From the NCBI GenBank assembly GCA_020637395.1, contig JACJWA010000001.1, positions 1,240,001 to 1,304,000 on the forward strand: DNA of 64,000 nucleotides. The letters run 5' to 3'. Numbering within the stretch: position 1 is the first letter of the stretch; the number at the start of each line of letters is the position of its first letter. The position numbers were made by a program, and so were the translations under genes. This stretch comes from Calditrichota bacterium. Its GTDB lineage: Bacteria > Electryoneota > RPQS01. The notes beneath the pieces were generated by a model. The model searched no databases. It saw nothing but the letters and a program-made list of their open reading frames with translations, and was not told the DNA's origin. Shown here piece after piece: positions 35,071 through 43,563 of the stretch.

Positions 35071-36987
35071 TTACCCCAGGACCGACCATAACAAGGTACC
35101 CAACAGCAAGACCACACCCAGACTCATGATCACCGCATAGTTCTGCGTGACACCGGTCTGTACCTTCCGAACTATTCCGCCAATACCGGAGACGGTCGCG
35201 CCAAGCCCGTTGACAGAGCCGTCCACGGTTCCCTGATCAACGTACCTTGCAAAGATCTCTGACAACTTCACAAGCGGCTGCGAGATCATCGTGTCGTAAA
35301 TCTGATCCACCCAGTACTTGTTGTAGAGCAGATTCCGCGTTCCTGACTTACCCAGAGATTCCACCAGAGAGGATTTCCCCAAGTACCACGACTTGGCAAC
35401 AAAGATGCCGATCAAGGCAATCAATACTGAAACTGCCATCAGGACATATTCAGCCGTCGGCACACCATGATGCGCTCCAGCATGCTCGCCAGTCTCTGAA
35501 AGAATCGGAAGCAGCCACTCGTGGAAATTGTTGTGGCCGCCGAGCGCGTGAGGCACTCCCACATAGCCGCCCAGAACTGACAGAACTGCCAATACGATCA
35601 GCGGAATGGTCATCAGCTTCGGCGACTCATGCACGTGATGTTCCTGTGCCTTCGACCCGCGGAATTTTCCGAAGAAGGTCAGGAACAGCAAACGGAACAT
35701 ATAGAAGGCTGTGCAAAACGCGGCAGTCGCGCCGATTGCCCACAGAGCATAGTTGTGCGACTCAAAAGTCTTCCAAAGAATCTCATCTTTTGAGAAGAAC
35801 CCTGCCAATCCAGGAATACCCGCGATAGCCAATGTCCCCACGAGAAATGTCTTGTACGTCGTGGGCATTTTATCTTTCAAGCCGCCCATGAAGCGTATAT
35901 CCTGCTCATCCGACATACCGTGAATCACCGAACCCGACCCAAGGAACAAGAGCCCCTTGAAGAAGGCGTGTGTCATCAGATGAAAAACAGCGGCAGTATA
36001 GGCGCCAACGCCGCATGCCAAAAACATGTAGCCCAATTGGCTCACGGTCGAGTAGGCAAGCACTTTCTTGATGTCCGTCTGCACAAGTCCGATCGTCGCC
36101 GCAAACAGGGCCGTGATACCACCCACCCAGGCAACCACATCCATCGCCATAGGCGACAATGAGAACAGGAAGTTCGAGCGCACGACCATATAGACACCCG
36201 CAGTGACCATCGTCGCCGCGTGAATCAGAGCAGAAACCGGAGTCGGACCAGCCATGGCATCCGGAAGCCACGTGTAGAGCGGAAGCTGAGCAGACTTGCC
36301 GGTGGCACCCATGAACAGCAGCAAACAGATCGCCGTGATCACACCCGCGCCAACCGGATAGGCTTGCGCCATTGGTTCGATCTCGCGGAAGTTGATCGTA
36401 CCGAAAGTTGTCCAGAGCAGGAAGATCGCCAGCAAGAACCCAAAGTCACCGATTCGGTTCATGATGAAGGCCTTCTTGCCGGCGGAAGCCTTCAACTCAT
36501 CGGTGAACCAGAATCCAATCAGCAGATACGAACACAGTCCGACTCCCTCCCACCCCACGAACATCACGAGGTAGTTGCTTCCCATCACCAGCAGAAGCAT
36601 GAAGAAGACGAACAGATTGAGATAGATGAAAAACTTCCGGAATCCCGCGTCGCCGTGCATGTAGCCAATCGAATACACGTGAATCAAGAACGACACGCCT
36701 GTCACGACCAGCATCATGATCATCGAAAGCTGATCGGCAAGAAACCCAGCTTGCGCCGAGAAATTGCCAACCACAATCCAGCGGAAGAGCTCCTGCTCGA
36801 AGTGACGCGATTCCGCGGGCATTCCCAGAAGTTGGAAGAAGGCTCCGGCTGCCACGACAAAACTTGCTCCTACCATCGCCGCTGCAACACCGCCGACCAG
36901 CTTTTCCGGCTGACCGCGTAGCACAAACGTGTTGAGCACGACACCCAACAACGGAAACAGCGGTATCAGGTAAAGAAATTCGAGCAT
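35071..36987 (-). CDS. nuoL: NADH-quinone oxidoreductase subunit L
   Basis: A 638-residue distal antiporter-like subunit of complex I with about 16 helices and the long lateral helix region at its C-terminus. Seen: FVGWEGVGLCSYLLIGFWF, GKSAQLPLYTWLPDAMAGPT then PVSALIHAATMVTAGVYMVV, and KKVLAYSTVSQLGYMFLACG. GAGGAT precedes the ATG; starts one base after the nuoK stop. Confidence 0.97.
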   Translation of the reverse strand: MLEFLYLIPLFPLLGVVLNTFVLRGQPEKLVGGVAAAMVGASFVVAAGAFFQLLGMPAESRHFEQELFRWIVVGNFSAQAGFLADQLSMIMMLVVTGVSFLIHVYSIGYMHGDAGFRKFFIYLNLFVFFMLLLVMGSNYLVMFVGWEGVGLCSYLLIGFWFTDELKASAGKKAFIMNRIGDFGFLLAIFLLWTTFGTINFREIEPMAQAYPVGAGVITAICLLLFMGATGKSAQLPLYTWLPDAMAGPTPVSALIHAATMVTAGVYMVVRSNFLFSLSPMAMDVVAWVGGITALFAATIGLVQTDIKKVLAYSTVSQLGYMFLACGVGAYTAAVFHLMTHAFFKGLLFLGSGSVIHGMSDEQDIRFMGGLKDKMPTTYKTFLVGTLAIAGIPGLAGFFSKDEILWKTFESHNYALWAIGATAAFCTAFYMFRLLFLTFFGKFRGSKAQEHHVHESPKLMTIPLIVLAVLSVLGGYVGVPHALGGHNNFHEWLLPILSETGEHAGAHHGVPTAEYVLMAVSVLIALIGIFVAKSWYLGKSSLVESLGKSGTRNLLYNKYWVDQIYDTMISQPLVKLSEIFARYVDQGTVDGSVNGLGATVSGIGGIVRKVQTGVTQNYAVIMSLGVVLLLGTLLWSVLG

Positions 36988-37293
36988 CTATCCTCGCAGC
37001 GCGCTCAACGCATCTATATTCATCGTGCCGCGCTTTCGCCAAACCGATATCAAGATCGCCAAACCAACGGCCACTTCAGCCGCCGCCACACACAACACAA
37101 AAAACACGACCACCTGAGCCTCCTGATCGGCCGCATGGCGCGCCAACGCAATGAAACTCAGATTGACCGCGTTTAGCATCAACTCCACACACATCAGAAT
37201 GATGATGAGGTTCTTCCGCGTCAGAACACCCATCACGCCGATTCCGAACAACACGGCGGAAAGCAACAGATAGTGCGCCAGATCAACGGCCAT
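36988..37293 (-). CDS. nuoK: NADH-quinone oxidoreductase subunit K
   Basis: A 101-residue, three-helix complex I subunit, the family's normal length. Seen: LFGIGVMGVLTRKNLIIILM then CVELMLNAVNLSFIALAR with the conserved Glu residues of helices 2 and 3 (E in CVEL; E in AAEVAVGLAILI). ATG at 37293 with GAGG seven bases upstream overlaps nuoJ by 11 bases; a 13-residue longer start lies inside nuoJ and is rejected. Confidence 0.97.
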   Translation of the reverse strand: MAVDLAHYLLLSAVLFGIGVMGVLTRKNLIIILMCVELMLNAVNLSFIALARHAADQEAQVVVFFVLCVAAAEVAVGLAILISVWRKRGTMNIDALSALRG

Positions 37294-37801
37294 CTTTACC
37301 CTCATCCGCTTTGCGCACGAGTGCCACAGCACCGATCATCGCCGCCAGAAGCAGCACCGACGTGGCTTCGAAAGCAAACAAATACTTGCTGAACAACAGA
37401 CCGCCCAGCGACTTGACCTTGCCAAATTGATCAGGAACCGCCGGCATATCCGGCAAAACAGAACTTCCGCGAATGATGGCCATGAAGAGCACAAGGAGCG
37501 TCAGGCCAGCCACGGACAGTCCCGCGACTCGCCAGAACCTAGGCAGCCTTTCCTCGATTCGCTGAAGATTCAAAAGCATGATAACAAAAAGCAGGAGCAC
37601 AATAATGGCTCCTGCATATACAATGATTTGAATTGCCGCGAGAAATGGTGCAGCGAGCAAGACATAGAGACCCGCCAGACTGAACATCGTCACGACCAAA
37701 TAGAGCGCGCTGCCGATCGGCGAGGGTGACGTCACGACCAAAAGGGCCGTCAAAACGGACCCAAAAGCAAGCACCAAAAACAGAATAGTTTCAAGGCCCA
37801 T
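37283..37801 (-). CDS. nuoJ: NADH-quinone oxidoreductase subunit J
   Basis: A 172-residue five-helix complex I membrane subunit. Seen: SPIGSALYLVVTMFSLAGLY, then FLAAIQIIVYAGAIIVLLLF with the pi-bulge region of helix 3. First of the nuoJKLMN cluster and preceded by a good promoter at 37851-37879. Subunits A-I, which carry the flavin, iron-sulfur and quinone modules, are not in the window. Confidence 0.96.
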   Translation of the reverse strand: MGLETILFLVLAFGSVLTALLVVTSPSPIGSALYLVVTMFSLAGLYVLLAAPFLAAIQIIVYAGAIIVLLLFVIMLLNLQRIEERLPRFWRVAGLSVAGLTLLVLFMAIIRGSSVLPDMPAVPDQFGKVKSLGGLLFSKYLFAFEATSVLLLAAMIGAVALVRKADEGKDGR

Positions 37802-37850
37802 AGACTGGTCAGCTGCCCGGCAATGACTCTATAACATCCATAGATTGCTG

Positions 37851-37879
37851 AATATAGGGGTTTCGTCAGAAAAAGTCAA
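37851..37879 (-). promoter_or_regulatory. Sigma-70-type promoter of nuoJKLMN
   Basis: TTGACT (37879-37874), 17-base spacer, TATATT (37856-37851) on the minus strand, 49 bases ahead of nuoJ, in an AT-rich 170-base gap after lpxK. Nothing else is recognised in that gap, and no lpxK terminator hairpin is visible. Confidence 0.8.
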
Positions 37880-37971
37880 TCATTTTGTGAATGTTTGCTC
37901 ATGGCGGCTAACGCTTAAGTCAAATACTAATAAAGATTTAAACTCATCCCTATTTAGCAAATCGGCAAGAA

Positions 37972-38964
37972 TCAGGAGCTTTCAGAGGCAAGGGACCAAT
38001 TCAAGCATTGTGCGACATGAACAAGAACAGCCTTGTCGTCCAAGCATTGCACCTCGTGCGGAATGACCTCGACATTTAACCCGCCGTCTATTGGCCGCAT
38101 ACGAATCAAATCCTTAGCTGTTGTGAGAACCGTCTTCGCTCCGCTTCTTCGTGCCATGCGGTCAATATCAAGCATCTCCTGCTCCGAAAACCTGTAGTGA
38201 TCCCGAAAATGCTTTCGCCCAACAACGGATAACCCAGTAGCGGTGAGCGCCTGCAAGACCCGATTGGGCCGGGCAATTCCAGTTACGAGAAAGCAGGGCT
38301 GTTGAATGGCCCGGGTCCATTTCGCTGGAATCTCAGCGATGCCCACCTTGTACACGGGTTTCCCGTGTACCGCACCAAGCGCCTCCACTCCGTCACCGTT
38401 TCCGACCGAGATCAAGGCAGTTGCTCGCGTCAGTGCTGAGACTGGTTCACGAAGCCTTCCCGCAGGCAGCAATCGCCCATTCCCCACGGGTTCAAGCGCA
38501 TCGAAGAGCACAATATCCACGTCGCGCGCCAGCGCACGGTGCTGGAAGCCGTCATCCAGCAAGATTACCTTCGCCCCGAATTCTTCAACAGCAACCCGAG
38601 CACTCGCCACTCGATCGGCATTCGAGATCACAAGCAGTTCAGGACATGTCTGTTTGATAAGAAGCGGCTCGTCACCGGTTGTTGTCCAGTCGGCGTCCGA
38701 CTCCGCAATCACCAACCCGCGCGACGTTCGGCCATATCCCCTCGAAAGCACGGCGATTGCGTTCGGTTTTCGAAGCTCCGGCCACTGACTCATCAAAAGT
38801 CTGGCTAGCGCAATCACAAACGGAGTCTTTCCGTTTCCGCCGACCGTCAAGTTGCCCACAGAGATCACCGGGACATGCGCTTTCCATCCTCCCCGCTGAT
38901 CCCAGCGGCGATGATAGAACCCTGAGCCTATCCGGTAAAGTTGTTCAGGCAGCCAAAGAATCAA
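37972..38964 (-). CDS. lpxK: Tetraacyldisaccharide 4'-kinase
   Basis: A 330-residue LpxK, the inner-membrane kinase that phosphorylates the lipid A disaccharide. Seen: N-terminal hydrophobic/aromatic anchor (MILWLPEQLYRIGSGFYHRR), P-loop region VGNLTVGGNGKTP at 36-48, LSRGYGRTSRG, DEPLLI, and VILLDDGFQHRALARDVDIV. Its presence shows the cell makes lipid A. TTG start overlapping the nrdR stop by four bases (TTGA). Confidence 0.95.
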   Translation of the reverse strand: MILWLPEQLYRIGSGFYHRRWDQRGGWKAHVPVISVGNLTVGGNGKTPFVIALARLLMSQWPELRKPNAIAVLSRGYGRTSRGLVIAESDADWTTTGDEPLLIKQTCPELLVISNADRVASARVAVEEFGAKVILLDDGFQHRALARDVDIVLFDALEPVGNGRLLPAGRLREPVSALTRATALISVGNGDGVEALGAVHGKPVYKVGIAEIPAKWTRAIQQPCFLVTGIARPNRVLQALTATGLSVVGRKHFRDHYRFSEQEMLDIDRMARRSGAKTVLTTAKDLIRMRPIDGGLNVEVIPHEVQCLDDKAVLVHVAQCLNWSLASESS

Positions 38965-39449
38965 TTGGACTTGTCTTGGTTTGGAATATTCTGCTCTTTC
39001 CCTACTCCGATTCTATCCAACTCGCTCAAGAACTCCGAGACAGACTTGTACCTCTTATAGACCGACGCGAAGCGCACATAGGCGACTTCGTCCGTCCTGG
39101 AGAGCTCGTCAAGAATCCATTGGCCGATCTGAGCGGAGGTGACTTCCCGACTTGTGTCCGCCAACACGCGCGCTTCAATCGCTGCGGTCATGGTCTCGAT
39201 CGTGTGAGCCGTCACTGGACGTTTGGTGCATGCAATCGAAAGCCCGCGATACACCTTTTCACGATCAAAAGGCTCGCGGGCTCCATCTGTCTTGACCACT
39301 TGCACGACGCGATCTTCAATCGCTTCGTAGGTCGTGAATCTATGGCCGCATTTCACGCACTCTCTGCGGCGGCGAATCGCGCGCCCCTCTTTGGCGGGCC
39401 GCGAGTCTATTACCCGGTCATCGTCCGTGCTGCAAAATGGGCAACGCAA
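38961..39449 (-). CDS. nrdR: Transcriptional repressor NrdR
   Basis: A 162-residue NrdR: zinc ribbon with C3, C6, C31, C34 (MRCPFC, ECVKCGHRFTTYE), VIDSR, and an ATP-cone domain (VVKTDGAREPFDREKVYRGL). It represses ribonucleotide reductase genes according to dATP/ATP. TTG start is set by AGGAG five bases upstream and by Cys residues directly after it. It lies between glyA and lpxK; glyA-nrdR neighbourhood is common in bacteria. Confidence 0.97.
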   Translation of the reverse strand: MRCPFCSTDDDRVIDSRPAKEGRAIRRRRECVKCGHRFTTYEAIEDRVVQVVKTDGAREPFDREKVYRGLSIACTKRPVTAHTIETMTAAIEARVLADTSREVTSAQIGQWILDELSRTDEVAYVRFASVYKRYKSVSEFLSELDRIGVGKEQNIPNQDKSN

Positions 39450-39454
39450 AGTTG

Positions 39455-39459
39455 CTCCT
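39455..39459 (-). promoter_or_regulatory. Ribosome binding site deciding the TTG start of nrdR
   Basis: AGGAG with a five-base spacer before TTG at 39449. There is no ATG or GTG nearby that preserves the first zinc cysteines. Confidence 0.8.
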
Positions 39460-39464
39460 ACACT

Positions 39465-40772
39465 CTAATACTGAAAGGCCTGGGGGTAAAGGGGAAAACC
39501 GGACGCGAGCTCCTGGACCTCCGCACGAACCTTTGAAATCTCTTCTTCAGAGTCCAGATTCTGAATCACCCGGTCAATCAATTTGACAATCTTCTTCATT
39601 TCAGCTACGCCCATGCCGCGCGAGGTAATGGCAGGCGAGCCAATGCGTACGCCCGACGTCACCAAAGGCTTCTGCGGATCGAACGGAACCATATTCTTGT
39701 TCACGGTAATGTCCGCCGCTTCCAAGGCTTTTTCCGCGGCCTTGCCTGTTTTGCCCATCGGCGAGAGATCAAGCAGAATCAAGTGCGTGTCCGTTCCGCC
39801 TGAGACCACTTTGTAGCCCATTGCGAGGAACTCATCCGCAAGTACTTTCGCATTGTTGATCACGGCCTGCGCATACTCACGGAATGCCGGCGTCAGCGCT
39901 TCGCCAAAGGCCACCGCTTTTGCCGCAATCACATGCATCAAAGGTCCGCCCTGCACTCCGGGAAACACCCAGGAATCCAAGGCATCCCAATAGCTCTTTG
40001 GCTTGGGCATTCCTGCAAGCAATAGCTCGCCGCCTTCTTGCGACGAGAGAATCACTCCGCCGCGCGGTCCGCGCAACGTCTTATGAGTCGTTGAAGTCAC
40101 CGCATGCGCAAACGGTACAACATCCGGATGAACTTTTCCCGCGACGAGGCCCGAGAAGTGAGACATATCGCAAATCAGATAGGCGCCGATCTCATCCGCG
40201 ATTTCCCGGAAGAGTGCTAATTCCCACTTGCGCGGATAAGCCGATGATCCGGTCATGATGAGCTTGGGACGATGCTCGCGCGCCTTTTGCGCCACATCAT
40301 CGATGTCAATCAAGTTAGTGTCCCGCTTCACGCCGTAGCTGATCACCTGAAACATGCGCCCCGAGAAATTCACCGGGGAACCATGCGTCAAATGCCCGCC
40401 GTGCGCGAGATCCATTCCCAAAATTGTGTCACCGGGCTTCAGAAACGTGTAGTAAACCGCCATGTTCGCCTGAGCGCCGGAATGCGGCTGAACGTTCGCC
40501 CACTTCGCACCAAAAAGCTCCTTGGCGCGTTCAATCGCAAGCGTCTCGACCTCGTCCACATGCTTGCAGCCGCCGTAATATCTTTTGCCCGGCAGGCCTT
40601 CCGCATACTTGTTCGTCATCACATTTCCCATCGCCTCAAGTACCGCTGGCGACACGAAATTCTCTGACGCAATCAACTCAAGTCCGTGATTCTGGCGCGC
40701 TCTTTCGCGTTCAATAATCTCAGCGACCGCCGGATCGCTGTCTTTCAGTAAGTTCTTCAAGTGTGCTGACAT
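39465..40772 (-). CDS. glyA: Serine hydroxymethyltransferase
   Basis: A 435-residue PLP enzyme converting serine and tetrahydrofolate to glycine and methylene-tetrahydrofolate. Seen: NHGLELIASENFVSPAVLEA, NKYAEGLPGKRYYGGC, VQPHSGAQANMAVY, the PLP-lysine motif VTSTTHKTLRGPRGG, and SGVRIGSPAITSRGM. Length is normal (about 415-435). Only five bases after the barrel gene stop, with no clear ribosome site. Confidence 0.98.
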   Translation of the reverse strand: MSAHLKNLLKDSDPAVAEIIERERARQNHGLELIASENFVSPAVLEAMGNVMTNKYAEGLPGKRYYGGCKHVDEVETLAIERAKELFGAKWANVQPHSGAQANMAVYYTFLKPGDTILGMDLAHGGHLTHGSPVNFSGRMFQVISYGVKRDTNLIDIDDVAQKAREHRPKLIMTGSSAYPRKWELALFREIADEIGAYLICDMSHFSGLVAGKVHPDVVPFAHAVTSTTHKTLRGPRGGVILSSQEGGELLLAGMPKPKSYWDALDSWVFPGVQGGPLMHVIAAKAVAFGEALTPAFREYAQAVINNAKVLADEFLAMGYKVVSGGTDTHLILLDLSPMGKTGKAAEKALEAADITVNKNMVPFDPQKPLVTSGVRIGSPAITSRGMGVAEMKKIVKLIDRVIQNLDSEEEISKVRAEVQELASGFPLYPQAFQY

Positions 40773-40777
40773 GTCGG

Positions 40778-42022
40778 TTACTTTCGCAATGTTCTTCGTT
40801 CACGCTGAAACCAGCGTTCGTGCATATCCAGCTGCATGTAAAACCGCACGAAATTCTCTGATGAGTCCGAATCTTCCGGCACTCTCTGGCCGCCTTCCAA
40901 GGCAAGATGGAGCTTGCCTGCCTGCTGAGCCAAAGGAAGCGACACGCCCAATGAAAGAGCCGTTTCCACCACGTCGCCCGAGCTTCCTGAGATCTGCCAC
41001 GGCTGCAACCGATAGGCGAGACCCGCTCGATAATCCCAGCGATCAAATCCCTCGTCCGTGAGACGCGTTCCGCCTTGACGTTCCACGCCAAGCAGGAGAG
41101 CTGTTGCATCCACATCGCGCAAACCGCTCTCGCTGAACATCGGTCCGTAATCTGAAACCGTCCAGTTCTGCTGCCGGTAGTCCGCATAGGCCGTCCACAT
41201 GCGGTCCCACTTGTACCCCACACCTGCTCCAAAGGCTCCCGGACGGTGTCCCGTCGGTTCAAGCAAGATTGCGTCGCCGCCGTGATTCACGGCGCGCTCG
41301 TATGCGAAATCACTCGACGCTCGTGAGCGCCAGAATCCGCCAAGCGTCCATCGGTCAACCGGTTTCAGCAGGAACGAAACGCCACCCCAAAAACCGCTGA
41401 ACCGCTGCACGCTTCTGAAAGACGCATCCCGCGCATCGTTTGACGCATCCGTATCCGGGAAATCCAAATCGCTGATCAACTCCATGTGCTCCGTCAGGAA
41501 TCCCGCGGTCGCACCGAGGACGATTCGATTGGAGAGTACGAACGCATGATCCCACCGAATGTCCAGCCCGCTGCCCTGCCAGGATGTGCGTCGCTCAAAC
41601 GGCTCCGCAACCATTCCCTCGGCTGTATCGAAGAACAAGGTGTCGAGACCAATCGTTCTAACGTCCGACTTCCGTATTGGATCAACCCCCAAGGCAGTTC
41701 GATAGCGCGGATGAAGATTCAGATACAGCCGGAAGGATTGCCAACCAAACTCGCTATCTGTGTCGTTCTGGGAGTTACCCGAAACCGTATATAGTCCGGT
41801 GTACATCCCCGCGCGCAGCATCGTTCCTGTGATGCCGCCCATCTGTGCGGCGTTGTCCGCGTGTATGCCCAGGCTGTCCCAGATTGCCAGACCCGCGCCG
41901 CCAAGACCCACGGAGCGCACTCCGCCGCTCTGCTGAGGATCGCCGGTCGGCTGCGCACCAAAGATAGAACCACCCGCCTGTGCCTGCACAACTCCGAACA
42001 GCAAGAAGAAGATCAGAATCAT
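40778..42022 (-). CDS. Predicted outer-membrane beta-barrel protein
   Basis: A 414-residue protein with a signal peptide (MILIFFLLFGVVQAQAGGSI) and the N-terminal SVGLGGAGLAIWDSLGIHAD motif seen in PorV/FadL-like barrels, where an early Gly-rich segment and Asn-Ala-Ala (DNAAQMGG) form the plug. Many amphipathic strands follow and the C-terminus is a strand plus basic tail (HERWFQRERRTLRK). ATG overlaps the lipoprotein gene by four bases, so the two are made together and may form a complex. No exact family. Confidence 0.7.
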   Translation of the reverse strand: MILIFFLLFGVVQAQAGGSIFGAQPTGDPQQSGGVRSVGLGGAGLAIWDSLGIHADNAAQMGGITGTMLRAGMYTGLYTVSGNSQNDTDSEFGWQSFRLYLNLHPRYRTALGVDPIRKSDVRTIGLDTLFFDTAEGMVAEPFERRTSWQGSGLDIRWDHAFVLSNRIVLGATAGFLTEHMELISDLDFPDTDASNDARDASFRSVQRFSGFWGGVSFLLKPVDRWTLGGFWRSRASSDFAYERAVNHGGDAILLEPTGHRPGAFGAGVGYKWDRMWTAYADYRQQNWTVSDYGPMFSESGLRDVDATALLLGVERQGGTRLTDEGFDRWDYRAGLAYRLQPWQISGSSGDVVETALSLGVSLPLAQQAGKLHLALEGGQRVPEDSDSSENFVRFYMQLDMHERWFQRERRTLRK

Positions 42023-43218
42023 GGTTCCACCCACCAAATCTCAAGGCGCGGCCTCAGTGAATCCACTTCGCTGTCGTACGCGTGAAAGAATTGCCGAGAG
42101 ACCACGTCGCTCTCCAGCGTCGCCTGGATGGAAAACCCTCCGTTCGTTTCCGGATTGCCAACAAGGGACGCCACCACGCTGGTGTTTTCAAACACGATTT
42201 CCGTATTGTCCGATCCGAAAGAGCTTGAACTCACCGCCACGAAACTCTGCGACGCGCTGTCCGGTTCGGCAAACCACGACGTATCCGCCAAGGATGCGTC
42301 CTTGTAGAGGAAGTTCGACCCCGAATACACCAGAGAGTTTGGCACTCCAAGATCGGCAAAGAAATGAATTCTGGCGCGAACCACCGTTCGCAGCGGATTT
42401 GAGGTGACACTATCCAATGGGAAATACAGCAGTGCGCGGCGATAAGCGCCCTGGCTGATCCGCAGTCTCCCCGGAACAGGCTCACTCAAGTCTTCAGCAA
42501 CGTACCCGTCATCGGTCGCATACAAGGTATCATCCCAGGCAACAGGCTCCGCGCCTTCTTCCGTAGAGAATTCCTGACCGATAATTTCCAGAAACGTCCG
42601 AAAATTCTCCGCGCCTTCCGCTGTTTGAAATCCCACGATCACGTCTGGATTGTCGGCCTCGAGCAGAATCCCATGATTCAATGAGTCGTCCACAAGCCAC
42701 GATGCCCATACGCTATCCGGCACTTTCCAGTAGAGAGAGTCCACAGCACCTGCACCGGTTGGAATCAGAATTGTGTCAATAACGGGATAGGACGAGCGAT
42801 CCGCAAACGTTCCTTCCTTCAGCGAATCCTCATACCACGCGATGGGAATTTGCTTGATCAGCATACGCAGGTCGGGAGCCTCTCCGCGCGCCGGATAGAT
42901 GCGGTCCACGCGAAAGCGAATGCGGGCCGTGTCCAACACAAAGCTGTCCGGAAGCACGTCCAGCGGTTGAAACCGAAGTGCGGATACCGTGACGAAGTCC
43001 CGAGCCTCGCCAACCTGCAAAGTTGAACCACGCCCGGTAGAGAGATCTCGGTCCCACTCGGCGGAGTGCGTGGCAAAAATCGTCGTCTGGCCCGAATTCC
43101 CTTGCGGCTGGAGCGGAATCAAGTCCGAACCGATGTCCGTCTCCCGTTGAGCACAGCCTGCAAGAAACGCCATCAACATGGCGATCATCGCCAGACGGAG
43201 TAGTCTGTTTTCTTTCAA
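42019..43218 (-). CDS. Lipoprotein resembling DUF4270 family
   Basis: A 399-residue lipoprotein: signal KENRLLRLAMIAMLMAFLAG, lipidated Cys at about residue 21, followed by ETDIGSDLIPLQPQ, which matches the IGSDLxP hallmark after the Cys in DUF4270 lipoproteins of Bacteroidota. The rest is beta-rich with repeated VLDTARIRFRVDRIYPARGE and RALLYFPLDSVTSNPLRTVV segments like DNRLRE-type jelly rolls. TTG at 43218 is the likely start because the in-frame ATGs lie inside the hydrophobic core; certainty about the start is low. The Cys and acidic context would sort it to the outer membrane. Confidence 0.65.
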   Translation of the reverse strand: MKENRLLRLAMIAMLMAFLAGCAQRETDIGSDLIPLQPQGNSGQTTIFATHSAEWDRDLSTGRGSTLQVGEARDFVTVSALRFQPLDVLPDSFVLDTARIRFRVDRIYPARGEAPDLRMLIKQIPIAWYEDSLKEGTFADRSSYPVIDTILIPTGAGAVDSLYWKVPDSVWASWLVDDSLNHGILLEADNPDVIVGFQTAEGAENFRTFLEIIGQEFSTEEGAEPVAWDDTLYATDDGYVAEDLSEPVPGRLRISQGAYRRALLYFPLDSVTSNPLRTVVRARIHFFADLGVPNSLVYSGSNFLYKDASLADTSWFAEPDSASQSFVAVSSSSFGSDNTEIVFENTSVVASLVGNPETNGGFSIQATLESDVVSRQFFHAYDSEVDSLRPRLEIWWVEP

Positions 43219-43261
43219 TGCCTGAAGTGAGTTTTTGGTGAGTAACCGAATAGAGTGGCAA

Positions 43262-43561
43262 CTACTCTTCGCGTCCCGTCGAACCGGGCCGAAGAGCAAA
43301 TCGCAGGTTGCGAACGTAGATGACCATTGCAAGAAGATAGCCCGCAATGAACACCGGATCACGCCGCACAAACGAGTAGAAAAGGAGAACTAATGCGCCG
43401 CCAATTGAAAAGTACCAGAACGATGTCGGAATGACCGTGCGTTTGGCTCGCTCGGTGGCGATCCACTGAATGATGAAGCGCATGAAGAACAGGACCTGAC
43501 CAACCAGGCCAAGGAGCGTCCAGCCGTCCACCTGCACCTGGCCAAGCACGGGCAATGTCAT
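43262..43561 (-). CDS. LAB_N domain membrane protein (lipid A biosynthesis N-terminal-like)
   Basis: A 99-residue, three-helix protein matching the LAB_N domain: GQVLFFMRFIIQWIATERAK then RTVIPTSFWYFSIGGALVLL and YVRNLRF at the end. The domain was named from LpxB-linked proteins; stand-alone copies are widespread and their biochemical role is not established. It starts two bases after the rho stop, so it is coupled to rho. Positive residues after the second helix suggest a fixed topology. Confidence 0.87.
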   Translation of the reverse strand: MTLPVLGQVQVDGWTLLGLVGQVLFFMRFIIQWIATERAKRTVIPTSFWYFSIGGALVLLFYSFVRRDPVFIAGYLLAMVIYVRNLRFALRPGSTGREE

Positions 43562-43563
43562 GC

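Noticed and set aside
36220..36921. 233-codon plus-strand open frame
   Set aside because: It is antisense to nuoL, which has clear complex I motifs; its Gln/His/Glu-rich content is the mirror of hydrophobic codons.
37845..38066. 73-codon plus frame in the nuoJ-lpxK gap
   Set aside because: Runs through the nuoJ promoter and into lpxK antisense, with no ribosome site or homology.
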